Shown piece by piece: positions 40,104 to 48,348 of a DNA stretch of 64,000 nucleotides. Numbering within the stretch: position 1 is the stretch's first letter; each line of letters opens with the position of its first letter. Position numbers and translations under genes: made by a program. Source of the DNA: Paraburkholderia sp. PGU19 (lineage in GTDB: Bacteria > Pseudomonadota > Gammaproteobacteria > Burkholderiales > Burkholderiaceae); NCBI RefSeq assembly GCF_013426915.1, contig NZ_AP023179.1:2108001-2172000 (forward strand), written 5' to 3'. Below the pieces are notes generated by a model. The model ran no database searches, was not told the origin of the DNA, and worked only from the letters and a program-made list of their open reading frames with translations.

Positions 40104-41156
40104 TCAGGGTGCGGGGTTCGGCTGCAGTTCGTGCAGCGCGTCGATTTCGGCAAGCGCTTCCGGCGACAGCTTCACATTGGCGCTCGCGATATTCTCTTTC
40201 AGCTGATCGAGCGAGGTCGCGCCGATCAGATTGCTCGTCAGGAACGGCCGGCTGTTGACGAATGCGAGCGCGAACTGCGCGGGCGAGAGTCCGTGACGCT
40301 TTGCCAGCTCGACGTAACGCGTCGTGGCCTGCACGGCTTGCGGCTTGCTGTAGCGCTGGAAGCGTTCGAACAGCGTGATGCGCGCGCCCGCCGGACGCGC
40401 GCCGCCTTCGTACTTGCCCGACAGCCAGCCGAACGCGAGCGGCGAATACGCGAGCAGGCCGACACCCTCGCGATGTGAAAACTCCGACAAACCCGCTTCG
40501 AACGTGCGGTTCAGCAGGCTGTACGGATTCTGGATCGACACGATGCGCGGCAAACCGAGCTTCTCCGACGCGCGCAGAAATTGCGCGACGCCCCAAGGCG
40601 TTTCGTTCGATACGCCGATATGACGCACCTTCCCTTCCTTCACGAAATCCGCGAGCACGCTGAGCGTCTCTTCGATGGGCACCGTGTACGCATCGTCGAT
40701 CCACGGATACGCGGGGCGGCCGAACGTCATCGTGCTGCGATCGGGCCAGTGCAGCTGGTACACATCGACGTAGTCGGTTTGCAGACGCTTGAGACTGTCG
40801 TTCAGCGCCTCGGCGAGATTCTTGCGGTCGTACTGGTTGCCCTCGCCGCGAATGTGACGCGGGTTGTGCGGCTGACGCGCGGGACCCGCGATCTTCGTCG
40901 CGAGCACGATCTTGTCGCGCATGCTGCGATGCTGCGCGAGCCATGTGCCGATGTAGCGCTCTGTCAAGCCCTGCGTCTCCGGGCGCGGCGGCACCGGGTA
41001 CATCTCGGCGGCGTCGATCAGCGTGACGCCCTGAGCGAGCGCGTAGTCGATCTGCTCGTGCGCGTCGCGCTCCGTGTTCTGCTCGCCCCACGTCATCGTG
41101 CCGAGACCGATCAGGCTAACCTTCACATCCGTATCGCCGAGTCTGCGGTATTCCAT
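40104..41156 (-). CDS. Tas-like NADP(H)-dependent aldo-keto reductase
   Basis: A 350-residue TIM-barrel reductase. The catalytic tetrad is visible as D and Y in LIDAAEMYP, K in VLATKIAG and H in YQLHWPDRS. The length and the motif GLGTMTWGEQNT match the Tas subgroup. It reduces carbonyl compounds in the cytoplasm. It stands alone. Confidence 0.92.
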   Translation of the reverse strand: MEYRRLGDTDVKVSLIGLGTMTWGEQNTERDAHEQIDYALAQGVTLIDAAEMYPVPPRPETQGLTERYIGTWLAQHRSMRDKIVLATKIAGPARQPHNPRHIRGEGNQYDRKNLAEALNDSLKRLQTDYVDVYQLHWPDRSTMTFGRPAYPWIDDAYTVPIEETLSVLADFVKEGKVRHIGVSNETPWGVAQFLRASEKLGLPRIVSIQNPYSLLNRTFEAGLSEFSHREGVGLLAYSPLAFGWLSGKYEGGARPAGARITLFERFQRYSKPQAVQATTRYVELAKRHGLSPAQFALAFVNSRPFLTSNLIGATSLDQLKENIASANVKLSPEALAEIDALHELQPNPAP

Positions 41157-41316
41157 CGCCTGGTTCCTGTTCGTGTTCTTGCGGGTGATAAATCGGTAAA
41201 ACGCGAAATTACCATGTCCGCGCGAACCGCGTGCGTGGCTAGAATAGCGGCTGGCCGCGCCGGCACATGACCAGGCAGATGGCCGGTTTCGATGCGCTTA
41301 CAACGTTCGGAGAATC

Positions 41317-42762
41317 ATGTCGATGTCAGATGCGCCGTCCACGTCATCCGTCCCGTCGAATGGACGGCAGTCGCTGATCGTGACGCTCGTGGCGGCGGCG
41401 TTTTTCATGGAGAACCTCGACGGCACGATCATCGCGACCGCGCTGCCGCAGATGGCGCAGTCGTTCAACGTGCATGCCGTCGATCTCTCCATCGGCATCA
41501 CGTCCTATCTGCTGACGCTCGCCGTGTTCATCCCGATCAGCGGCTGGGCCGCCGACCGCTTCGGCGTACGCAACGTGTTTACGGCGGCGCTCGCGGTGTT
41601 CACGGCGTCGTCGGTTGCATGCGGGATGACGAACGGGCTCGTCGAGTTCACGGCGGCGCGCATCGTGCAAGGTATCGGCGGCGCGATGATGGTGCCCGTC
41701 GGACGGCTCGCCGTCTTGCGCGCGACGCCCAAGGACGGCCTGATGCGCGCGATCTCGATCATCACGTGGCCCGGGCTCGTCGCGCCCGTCATCGGACCGC
41801 CGCTGGGCGGCTTCATCACGACGTACTCGTCGTGGCGCTGGATCTTCTATCTGAATGTGCCGCTTGGGATGCTCGGCATCGTGCTCGCGTGGCGCTTCAT
41901 CGGCGCGGAAGGCGAATCGCAGAAGCGTCCGTTCGATGGCATCGGCTTCGCGCTGTGCGGCATCGCCGGCACGGCCATCATGTACGCGATGGAACTGCTC
42001 GGCCGCTCGGATGCGCCGTGGCGCGAAGCGCTCGCGTTTCTCGTGGCAGGACTCGCCGCGGGCATCGGCGCCCTTTTTCATCTGCGCCGCAGCGCGCATC
42101 CTGTGGTCGATCTGTCGGCGTTTCGCGTGAAGACGTTTGCTGTCGCGATGGGTGGCGGCTCGCTGTTTCGCGTGTCGATCAGCGCCGTGCCGTTTCTGCT
42201 GCCGCTGATGTTCCAGCTAGGCTTCGGCATGAACGCGTTCCATTCGGGGCTGCTGACGCTCATCGTGTTCGCCGGCAATCTGTCGATGAAGCTCGTGACG
42301 ACGCCCGTGATGCGGCGCTTCGGCTTTCGTCCGGTATTGCTCGTGAATGGCGCGCTGGCGGCGATCAGCATTGCGGCGATGAGCCTGCTGACGGCTTCGA
42401 CGCCGCTCGTGCCGATGGCTATCGTGTTGTTCGCGAGCGGGTTGTCGCGCTCGCTGCAGTTCACTGCGGTGAATACACTCGCATTCGCCGATGTGCCGAA
42501 GCCGCAGATGAGCGGCGCATCGACGCTATCGAGCACACTCTCGCAAATGACGATGGGCATGGGCGTCGCGCTCGGCGCGATCGCGCTGCGGCTCGCGGCG
42601 TGGTTGCACGGGCACGAAGCGCAGTCGGTGACGCCTGCCGATTTCAGCATTGCTTTCCTGCTGGTGGCGGCTGTCGGGCTAGTGGCGATCGTCGATGTGT
42701 TCGGGCTCGCGCGCGATGCGGGCGCGCATGTGAGCGGGCATCATCGGCGGAAACGGGTTTGA
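41317..42762 (+). CDS. DHA2-type MFS multidrug exporter
   Basis: A 481-residue membrane protein with 13-14 hydrophobic segments. The N-terminal helix has NLDGTIIATALPQMA and the loop motif GWAADRFGVRNVF, typical of the EmrB/QacA drug:proton antiporters. The ATG follows CGGAGAATC. The drug or other substrate is not predictable. Confidence 0.9.
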   Translation: MSMSDAPSTSSVPSNGRQSLIVTLVAAAFFMENLDGTIIATALPQMAQSFNVHAVDLSIGITSYLLTLAVFIPISGWAADRFGVRNVFTAALAVFTASSVACGMTNGLVEFTAARIVQGIGGAMMVPVGRLAVLRATPKDGLMRAISIITWPGLVAPVIGPPLGGFITTYSSWRWIFYLNVPLGMLGIVLAWRFIGAEGESQKRPFDGIGFALCGIAGTAIMYAMELLGRSDAPWREALAFLVAGLAAGIGALFHLRRSAHPVVDLSAFRVKTFAVAMGGGSLFRVSISAVPFLLPLMFQLGFGMNAFHSGLLTLIVFAGNLSMKLVTTPVMRRFGFRPVLLVNGALAAISIAAMSLLTASTPLVPMAIVLFASGLSRSLQFTAVNTLAFADVPKPQMSGASTLSSTLSQMTMGMGVALGAIALRLAAWLHGHEAQSVTPADFSIAFLLVAAVGLVAIVDVFGLARDAGAHVSGHHRRKRV

Positions 42763-42792
42763 GATGCCCGGTGCTGAACAGGTGGACTTGAA

Positions 42793-43005
42793 ATGAATGT
42801 CGAACAGTTTGAATTGCTCGTGACGCGTACGATGCCTTACGGCAAATACAAAGGCCGCGTGATCGCCGATTTGCCGGGACACTATCTGAACTGGTTTGCG
42901 CGCGAAGGATTTCCGCCTGGCGAGATCGGCAGGCTGCTCGCGTTGATGCACGAGATCGATCACAACGGCTTGAAGGAGTTGCTGAAGCCGTTGAGGAAGG
43001 GGTGA
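42793..43005 (+). CDS. DUF3820-type small protein
   Basis: A 70-residue protein containing TMPYGKYKGRVIADLPGHYLNW, the DUF3820 core, and a helical end HNGLKELLKPLRKG. The function is unknown. The gene lies 30 bp after the MFS gene. Confidence 0.85.
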   Translation: MNVEQFELLVTRTMPYGKYKGRVIADLPGHYLNWFAREGFPPGEIGRLLALMHEIDHNGLKELLKPLRKG

Positions 43006-43082
43006 GTCTGCGGTTGGTCTGATACTCGGGCGTTCGATTCTTTGAACGACTGCGCGTCGCATCTCTCTCGGACGCCAAAAGA

Positions 43083-43117
43083 AAAACGGCATTGCGATTT
43101 CTCGCAATGCCGTTTTT
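43083..43117. terminator. Bidirectional terminator at the left edge of the island
   Basis: AAAAACGGCATTGCGA, loop TTTC, TCGCAATGCCGTTTTT. It lies beside the left attachment repeat and probably ended the tRNA-His transcript before the island inserted. Confidence 0.8.
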
Positions 43118-43123
43118 GAATTC

Positions 43124-43140
43124 TTTGGGGTGGCTGATGG
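43124..43140 (+). repeat. Left attachment repeat (att)
   Basis: TTTGGGGTGGCTGATGG is identical to 48179-48195, which covers the 3' end of the tRNA-His gene. Confidence 0.9.
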
Positions 43141-43199
43141 TTTTATACGGGTTTCAAGGTGGTCGTTTTGAAATTGTCTTCGCGATAAATCTCAAGAGA

Positions 43200-43687
43200 T
43201 CAAAACGGCGCGGGATCCTGCACAAACTGGACATTTCCCTTGACTTGCGGCACCAGCGCAAATGCGATTAGCGGACCATTAAACATACAGGCAAGTGTGC
43301 CCGTCGTTGGAACGAAGTAATGGACTACCAGATCCTTGCCATCTGAAATCGCGCCTGTGATTCTTGGCGCGAAGCACCATTTGCCGATACCGTTCGACAG
43401 ACCGACAACGGTGTACTTCGTAAAGTCATATGTCGGCATAGCCGGCTCTACCGTAACGAGCCCGATCGGGTAGTGCTCGAAAGGGGCCGCTGCCCATGCG
43501 CTAGCCAGCTCGGATTGGCTTCGAAAGACATAGGTTCCGGGGCGAAGGAGCGGAAAAACGTCATCGTGACGTCTTGGACTTGCACACTCTGCGGAGCCGA
43601 TCCGGCACCATCATCACCGCCACCGCCGCAAGCAACCAAAAGTGTCGCCTGTAGTGGCGCGACGTATTTCACGCGCTTGACGTTCAT
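43200..43687 (-). pseudogene. Island lipoprotein gene broken by one missing base near 43554-43558
   Basis: From ATG 43687 (GGGAGGTAGAGAAG upstream) the product has a lipobox LLVACGGGG and a spacer, then loses frame after QDVTMTFF. One extra A in the A5 at 43554-43558 restores PLLRPGTYVFRSQSELASAW and runs to 43200, ending VQFVQDPAPF, for 162 residues. The family is not recognised. The C-terminal half looks like a beta-rich extracellular domain. Confidence 0.75.
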
Positions 43688-44085
43688 CTTCTCTACCTCC
43701 CCCTTCCACCTAAAGCCGCTGCTCACGACAATCGTACGGCCGCGTGAAAAGCTAAAGTTGATCTGAATCAACCACGCTTTTCGATGGTGCAGACACTTGA
43801 AAAGAGGCGCCCATTCGCGAGCTAAGGCAAAGCTGATCGTGCGACACGTGCTGCTGCCCATAGCGTGTCGAACGTCAAGTAGTGAGGGCAGCAAAGCTCG
43901 TTCTTGTCTTGTCGTATCCCAAGCGCCGAAGTAAGCCGCTTGGAACTGCGACCTGTTGTGCGACCGACAGTTGCCTATCCAGACATGCTCAACTGGTAAC
44001 GGCTGGGTATGAAGCTTTGGAGACAACGTGCCTCTCGATTGACGGCTCACCCCGGTGACGGGGCGGGTCGACACTGCCAGCCGCC
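43688..44085. other. No gene seen
   Basis: About 400 bases with no convincing coding frame. A small hairpin CCCCG-GTGA-CGGGG lies at 44050-44063, about 20 bases before the intron start. Confidence 0.5.
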
Positions 44086-44740
44086 GTGCGGTGTGAGGTG
44101 CCAGGCAAGTTCCGCATGCGTAACGTAAGTGAATTGTTGATAAACCCCGTTATTGCCAAAGGGCCAAAGCGGCTGACAGGCCCTGACCAAAAGGTGTGCA
44201 GCCGGTTGCTTCTCTGATCAGAGGGAGCACGTCGTCATAAGCGCTGCCGGGGAATAGACAGACGCTAAACGGATAGACCCGGGAATAGTCGGGTCGGCAA
44301 GAATGGGAACGTGGTAAGCCCGATTCTCCGCCAAAGGTTCAGAACATCGAATCCGTGGCAGGCGACCTGTGAGGGAAGCTGTTGGGGAAGCGGGTAAGAG
44401 AACGCGGAAAAAGCGAATGCCGCTCTGTAATGGAGCGGATAGGGGTTCGAACTTTGCCCTAGCCCGAAAGGGCGCAGACTTCCGCGTGGTGCGGCTGTCG
44501 CCGGCGCATGTTTAAGGTTCGACGTAGGGAAGCTTGGAAGAGACTGCTGTACGCAGTTCAGCGCCCTCGTCTCAGCAATGAGATGAACCAACGATATGTC
44601 GTTTGCGAAGGTCTTGTGCAGTACGGCGAGACCGGCATCAGCTGATGATGCTTTAGCTGTGCTTGAGCCGTTTGCGGTGAAAGTCGCTCGGGCGGTTCTT
44701 TGGGGAGGGGGCGGCAGCAATGCCGTCTCCTTACCCGCTA
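44086..44740 (+). ncRNA. ORF-less group II intron
   Basis: The 5' end carries the group II consensus GTGCG at 44086-44090. A perfect-length 34-nt domain V is at 44665-44698 (it begins GAGCCGTTTGCG, has a GAAA loop and ends GGCGGTTC). A domain VI-like hairpin, GGCGGCA-GCAA-TGCCGTC, follows. The middle holds domain I-type text such as CTGTAATGGAGCGGATAGGGG. No reverse transcriptase frame exists between, so the intron depends on a maturase from elsewhere or is dead. The 3' end near 44740 is estimated. Confidence 0.85.
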
Positions 44741-44750
44741 AGTCCACCGC

Positions 44751-45914
44751 AGAGCTACTCCGAGCGTTATAGATCGGAGTGGATAAGGAAGGCAGAACAG
44801 GATGAAGCAGCAGACGTTGGCGATGGCCGCTGAAGAAGGTGCGGGTTTCGAGACGCACCGCAAACGGACGCGGCGCGATGAGTTTCTCGATACGATGAAT
44901 GCAATTACGCCGTGGGCTGAGCTGTGCGCGGTGGTCGAGCCGCACTACCCGAAGCGCGGCAATGGTCGCCCGCCGATTGATCTGGAGCGCATGCTGCGCA
45001 TCCATTTCATCCAGCACTGGTTCAACCTGGCAGATTTTGCGTGTGAAGAGGCGCTTTACGATAGTGCCAGCCTGCGTCGCTTTGCGGGGATTGATCTGGG
45101 CTGCGAGGCGGTACCAGACGCCACCACGCTGCTCAAATTTCGTCGTCTTCTCGAAACCCACAAGCTGGGTGAGAAGCTGTTTGCCGAGGTCGGCCGAGTG
45201 CTTCAGGCGAGCGGCATGAAACTCAAGAGCGGCACGATCGTGGATGCCACGATCATCGGTGCGCCGAGCTCGACGAAGAATGAGCAGAAGTCGCGCGACC
45301 CCGAGATGCATCAGACGCGCAAAGGCAAGCAATGGTACTTTGGCGCGAAGCTGCATATTGGCGTGGACAGCCAGAGTGGCCTGGCGCACAGCGCAGTGCT
45401 CACGCCGGCCAACGTGCATGACAAGCATCCGCTGCCGCAATTGCTGCACGGCCAGGAGCGGCGGGTCTATGGTGACAGCGCATACGCCAGCCAGAAGGCG
45501 CTGATCCACAGCAAAGCGCCGAAGGCGCGCGACTTCACGAATCAGCGCACGCGCCGAGCGGGTGAAGTCGATGAGGTGCAGCGCGGCAAGAACCGCCACA
45601 AGTCGAGGATCCGCGCACGCGTGGAGCATGTCTTCGCGGTGGTCAAACGACTGTGGGGCTTCACGAAAGTGCGCTACCGCGGGTTGGCGAAGAATGCGAA
45701 CCGGGCCTTCATCGCTTTGGCGCTCGCCAATGTTTACCTGTCGCGCACGCGATTGATGGCACGGGTGCGCCCGTAATGGGCGAAAGGCGGGCAAAAAGCC
45801 CGCGTGCAATGCCCGCAAGGGCCAAAAGCCGAGGAGTGATGGTCGCCTTGACGACCTGAACGCCTCCTCATTGCCGACGCGCCACAAATTCGGCGGCTTG
45901 TTCAGCGTAGCCCT
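44751..45914 (+). mobile_element. IS5-family insertion sequence (ends approximate)
   Basis: The ends are placed at the imperfect inverted repeat AGAGCTACTCCGAGC (44751-44765) against AGGGCTACGCTGAAC on the other strand ending at 45914, with 11 of 15 matches. No clear target duplication was found, so the ends are tentative. Confidence 0.55.
44802..45776 (+). CDS. IS5-family DDE transposase
   Basis: A 324-residue transposase. The catalytic residues are seen as D in GTIVDATII, D in VYGDSAYAS and E in RVEHVFAVVKR. The N-terminal DUF772-like region (ERMLRIHFIQHWFNLAD) supports IS5. It is full length and has no frameshift, so the element may be active. It lies directly after the group II intron. 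Confidence 0.93.
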   Translation: MKQQTLAMAAEEGAGFETHRKRTRRDEFLDTMNAITPWAELCAVVEPHYPKRGNGRPPIDLERMLRIHFIQHWFNLADFACEEALYDSASLRRFAGIDLGCEAVPDATTLLKFRRLLETHKLGEKLFAEVGRVLQASGMKLKSGTIVDATIIGAPSSTKNEQKSRDPEMHQTRKGKQWYFGAKLHIGVDSQSGLAHSAVLTPANVHDKHPLPQLLHGQERRVYGDSAYASQKALIHSKAPKARDFTNQRTRRAGEVDEVQRGKNRHKSRIRARVEHVFAVVKRLWGFTKVRYRGLAKNANRAFIALALANVYLSRTRLMARVRP

Positions 45915-45959
45915 AATCGCCGCCAATGACACCGCCAAAGGAGGTGTTGCGTGATGCGT

Positions 45960-46211
45960 TTAACCGATGGCGTCAGCATCAGACCAGTCAGCACCACGGC
46001 TGCTGGGTTCGACAGGCAGAACCCCGTTAGTGCGGAGAGCAGAGATGACCTCTTCGACGGTCGCGTCCGCGAGCAAACGACGCCCGGCGGCTTTGCGCCG
46101 TGCATTGGTGGCTTCAATACCACGCTGCAGATCGGAAGTTTGCGCAGCGATATAGACAGCCATCCCACACCCATATCGACGGGCGAGATCGCTGCTGAAA
46201 AAGTACTTCAT
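45960..46211 (-). CDS. Small unrecognised island protein
   Basis: An 83-residue protein with MKYFFSSDLARRYGCGMAVY at the N-terminus and EEVISALRTNGVLPVEPSSR later. No family is recognised. The opposite strand is also open, but this strand reads more naturally and has the same direction as the next genes. The ribosome site is weak. Confidence 0.5.
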   Translation of the reverse strand: MKYFFSSDLARRYGCGMAVYIAAQTSDLQRGIEATNARRKAAGRRLLADATVEEVISALRTNGVLPVEPSSRGADWSDADAIG

Positions 46212-46397
46212 GGTCAGGTCTTTGACGTCCGTCTGACTAACTGTACCGCGCCGGACGGAACGGTCGCGATTCACGCCCCACATTTTACAAGACTTGCGGT
46301 GCCGGATTTCCCGTGTCCCGGGTCCCGTCTTGATTCTCGGCAATCGCGCAAAAAACTTGAGAGTGCAATGAGTTTGTGGAGAAAAACAGTGACCCAC

Positions 46398-46622
46398 TCA
46401 ATGTTGCCCGGCGTTGAGCAACAGCCAGACTTGCTTTCGCGGCTCGCCTTGGAGGATACGCGCGAATGCGGCGCTGCATCGCGTGCAGGTGTAGTGCTGC
46501 TCGACTTGAGCGTCTTTCACTGCGTCGGCGCCGATCAGAGTCAACGTGTCGTGCGGCTCGACCGTCGACGGCTGCCCGTAAAGGTCCGCGCATGGTGTGC
46601 AGGGTTGAATCCAAAGTTCCAC
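46398..46622 (-). CDS. Small zinc-ribbon-like island protein
   Basis: A 74-residue protein with two Cys pairs, CTPC near the N-terminus and CTRC in HYTCTRCSAAFARIL, suggesting a zinc-binding knuckle. The GTG start at 46622 is chosen because CAGGAG lies eight bases upstream. The function is not known. Confidence 0.7.
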   Translation of the reverse strand: MELWIQPCTPCADLYGQPSTVEPHDTLTLIGADAVKDAQVEQHYTCTRCSAAFARILQGEPRKQVWLLLNAGQH

Positions 46623-46697
46623 GTCGGTACTCCTGCGCCTTCGACTGTCGTGCACAGTCGCGGATCTCGCCATTTGTCATTTACTCAATAGAGCAAA

Positions 46698-46940
46698 TCA
46701 GGCATCTCGCGAGATGTGCGGATTCACATCGAACTCGAAAAGAACCTGCGAGACGATAGTTCCAACGACGGCTCTTGTCTCGATGGTGTCGGGTTCTAAA
46801 CTATATCCACTTGCGTTCACGCCGTTGCTTCCTTCCGGATAGAGAGAAATACGCATCCCTGTTTCATATCCGCCGATGTTCGGCAAACGCTTGTTCACTT
46901 CGGCAATAAACTCTTCTGGCGAAATGACGGGTTTCGACAT
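46698..46940 (-). CDS. Small unrecognised island protein
   Basis: An 80-residue acidic protein, beginning MSKPVISPEEFIAEVNKRLP. A good site AGGAG lies nine bases before the ATG. It is divergent from the DUF1643 gene. No family is recognised. Confidence 0.7.
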   Translation of the reverse strand: MSKPVISPEEFIAEVNKRLPNIGGYETGMRISLYPEGSNGVNASGYSLEPDTIETRAVVGTIVSQVLFEFDVNPHISRDA

Positions 46941-46978
46941 GGCGGCGGTCTCCTAAATGTTTCGCGAGGAATCCTAGC

Positions 46979-47497
46979 ATGAGTGCCATCATCAGCCCCT
47001 GCGGCACATATCGCTATCTGCTCAAGAGGCAAGCCGAATCAATGTCGCCGATGAAGTCAACCGCTCTGTTCGTCATGCTAAATCCGAGCACGGCGGATGC
47101 GACGCTAGACGATCCTACGATCCGCCGCTGCCGTAGCTTCGCGAAGTTGTGGAACTGCAACGGCCTGGCCGTGGCAAATCTGTATGCGCTGCGCTCGACC
47201 GACCTTGGGACGCTGTGGTCGCACCCCGATCCAGTCGGCCCCGACAACGATGACTACCTGTGGAACATCGCGCGCGAGTGCGGCGACGTCGTGTGTGCAT
47301 GGGGGGCGAACGCGAAGCCGGAGCGCGCCGCGCGAGTAGCGAGCATCTTGACGGACGCGGGAGCGCGCCTCTGGTGCCTAGGCATGACTAAAGACGGCTC
47401 ACCGCGTCATCCGCTGTACGTTCACTCCGACCAGCCGCTCAACGAATGGAAGCCCCAGTTCGCAGCCAGCGACAGCGCTAAAGGAGGTGGGGCGTGA
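46979..47497 (+). CDS. DUF1643 family protein
   Basis: A 172-residue protein. The core has LFVMLNPSTADATLDDPTIRRC and VVCAWGANAK, which mark DUF1643. These proteins are common on phages, plasmids and islands; the role is unknown. The ATG follows GCGAGGAATC. Confidence 0.85.
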   Translation: MSAIISPCGTYRYLLKRQAESMSPMKSTALFVMLNPSTADATLDDPTIRRCRSFAKLWNCNGLAVANLYALRSTDLGTLWSHPDPVGPDNDDYLWNIARECGDVVCAWGANAKPERAARVASILTDAGARLWCLGMTKDGSPRHPLYVHSDQPLNEWKPQFAASDSAKGGGA

Positions 47498-47499
47498 GC

Positions 47500-47799
47500 C
47501 TACCGCGGTAAGCCACCTTTGATCGCGTCGCGCGCTCGACGCTCGCAATCCCGGATTGCACCCTCTTGGCTGTCGAAGGTGTCTGAGGATTAATGCCACT
47601 CCAATACTGGCGCGCAATCGCATGGTTGTGCGGAGGGAAACAGCACCGACGGATTGAATCGCACATCGCATTTCAGCAGCGCATAGTCCGCGGCGAACGT
47701 TTGAGCATCCGCGTCAAGAAGCCCGTTCGTCGGGATGATGTTGAACAAGGCTGAGAGCGGCCGGGGATCAGTTTGGCAAGACGCGATGTACACATACAT
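47500..47799 (-). pseudogene. Small island gene with two compensating frame breaks
   Basis: Three frames join into one natural 99-residue protein: MYVYIASCQTDPRPLSALF runs to about 47640; removing one base from the AAA at 47638-47640 leads into PPHNHAIARQYWSGINPQ; adding one base near 47583 leads into DTFDSQEGAIRDCERRARDA, with the stop at 47500. The family is not recognised. The + strand frame for the integrase remnant overlaps its start. Confidence 0.5.
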
Positions 47800-48088
47800 C
47801 GGCTCGTTCGAGCCGGCGATCGCGAAACAGTTTGAGGCGAAGAAGATGCGCGAAGCAGCGCAGCGGATCGCGAACCGGGTCAACAGCCCGATTCATGGCG
47901 GCATGGATCTGCAACTGACGAACCAACCCGCCTACTTTTCGATGCTAGACATCCGGCCCGTTGCAATCACAACGAAGCTCGAAAACAGCGATCCGGACGC
48001 ATACGACTTTGCCGGTCACGCGAGCCCATCGACGACGGCGCAGCTCTACGATCGCCGCAAGATGAAGATTGTGAAGGCCACTGAATAA
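47735..48088 (+). pseudogene. C-terminal remnant of a tyrosine recombinase (integrase)
   Basis: The last 60 residues read MLDIRPVAITTKL then DAYDFAGHASPSTTAQLYDRR, with the R, H and nucleophile Y of phage-type integrases. The N-terminal core domain is missing and the first half of the open frame is not recognised. It ends about 90 bases before the right att repeat, the normal place for an island integrase. Confidence 0.75.
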
Positions 48089-48111
48089 CGCTGCCTCGTT
48101 CCGAAAACAAA

Positions 48112-48153
48112 AAAGCCGTTCCGAATTTCGCATTCTGGAACGGCTTCATTTGC
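48112..48153 (-). terminator. Terminator supplied by the island next to tRNA-His
   Basis: AAAAAGCCGTTCC, loop about 12 bases (GAATTTCGCATT), GGAACGGCTT. It lies downstream of the tRNA-His gene and can replace the terminator moved to 43083. Confidence 0.7.
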
Positions 48154-48178
48154 CTAACTGCCTGATGCAGTTGAATCT

Positions 48179-48195
48179 TTTGGGGTGGCTGATGG
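48179..48195 (+). repeat. Right attachment repeat (att) in the tRNA-His 3' end
   Basis: TTTGGGGTGGCTGATGG, identical to 43124-43140. Confidence 0.9.
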
Positions 48196-48257
48196 GACTC
48201 GAACCCACGACGACAGGAATCACAATCCTGGACTCTACCAACTGAGCTACAGCCACC
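48181..48257 (-). tRNA. tRNA-His (GTG)
   Basis: On the minus strand it begins GGTGGCTGTAGCTC with the extra 5' G of tRNA-His, has anticodon GTG in GATTGTGATT, the T-loop GTTCGAGTCC, and ends AGCCACCCCA with an encoded CCA. Its 3' end is the island insertion site. Confidence 0.97.
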
Positions 48258-48348
48258 ACTGCACTACAACTTCGCCGCCTGCCGCAGAGCGGTGCTCAGC
48301 AACGAAGAAGCGAGATTATACAAACACGAGCCGTATTTGCAAAGCCCT

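Larger units (their letters stand above)
43124..48195. mobile_element. Decayed genomic island in the 3' end of tRNA-His
   Basis: A 5.1-kb segment bounded by the 17-bp direct repeats. It contains a broken lipoprotein gene, an ORF-less group II intron, an IS5-type element, four or more small phage-like genes, and the C-terminal remnant of a tyrosine recombinase next to the right repeat. The tRNA-His gene itself is intact at the right edge. With no complete integrase the island is probably immobile by itself. Confidence 0.88.

Noticed and set aside
44265..45938. 557-codon frame opposite the IS5 transposase and the intron
   Set aside because: The + strand transposase has all catalytic motifs, and the frame also crosses the group II intron; composition is not protein-like.
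45951..46691. 246-codon + strand frame in the island
   Set aside because: The minus strand here contains three shorter frames with good ribosome sites or natural sequence; the + frame has no family resemblance.
47590..47883. 97-codon minus-strand frame in the island
   Set aside because: Its upstream part reads through the integrase remnant of the other strand; only the part from 47799 downwards looks natural and is given as a broken gene.
43124..48195. CRISPR array or restriction system in the island
   Set aside because: No regularly spaced repeats and no nuclease or methylase motifs are seen.
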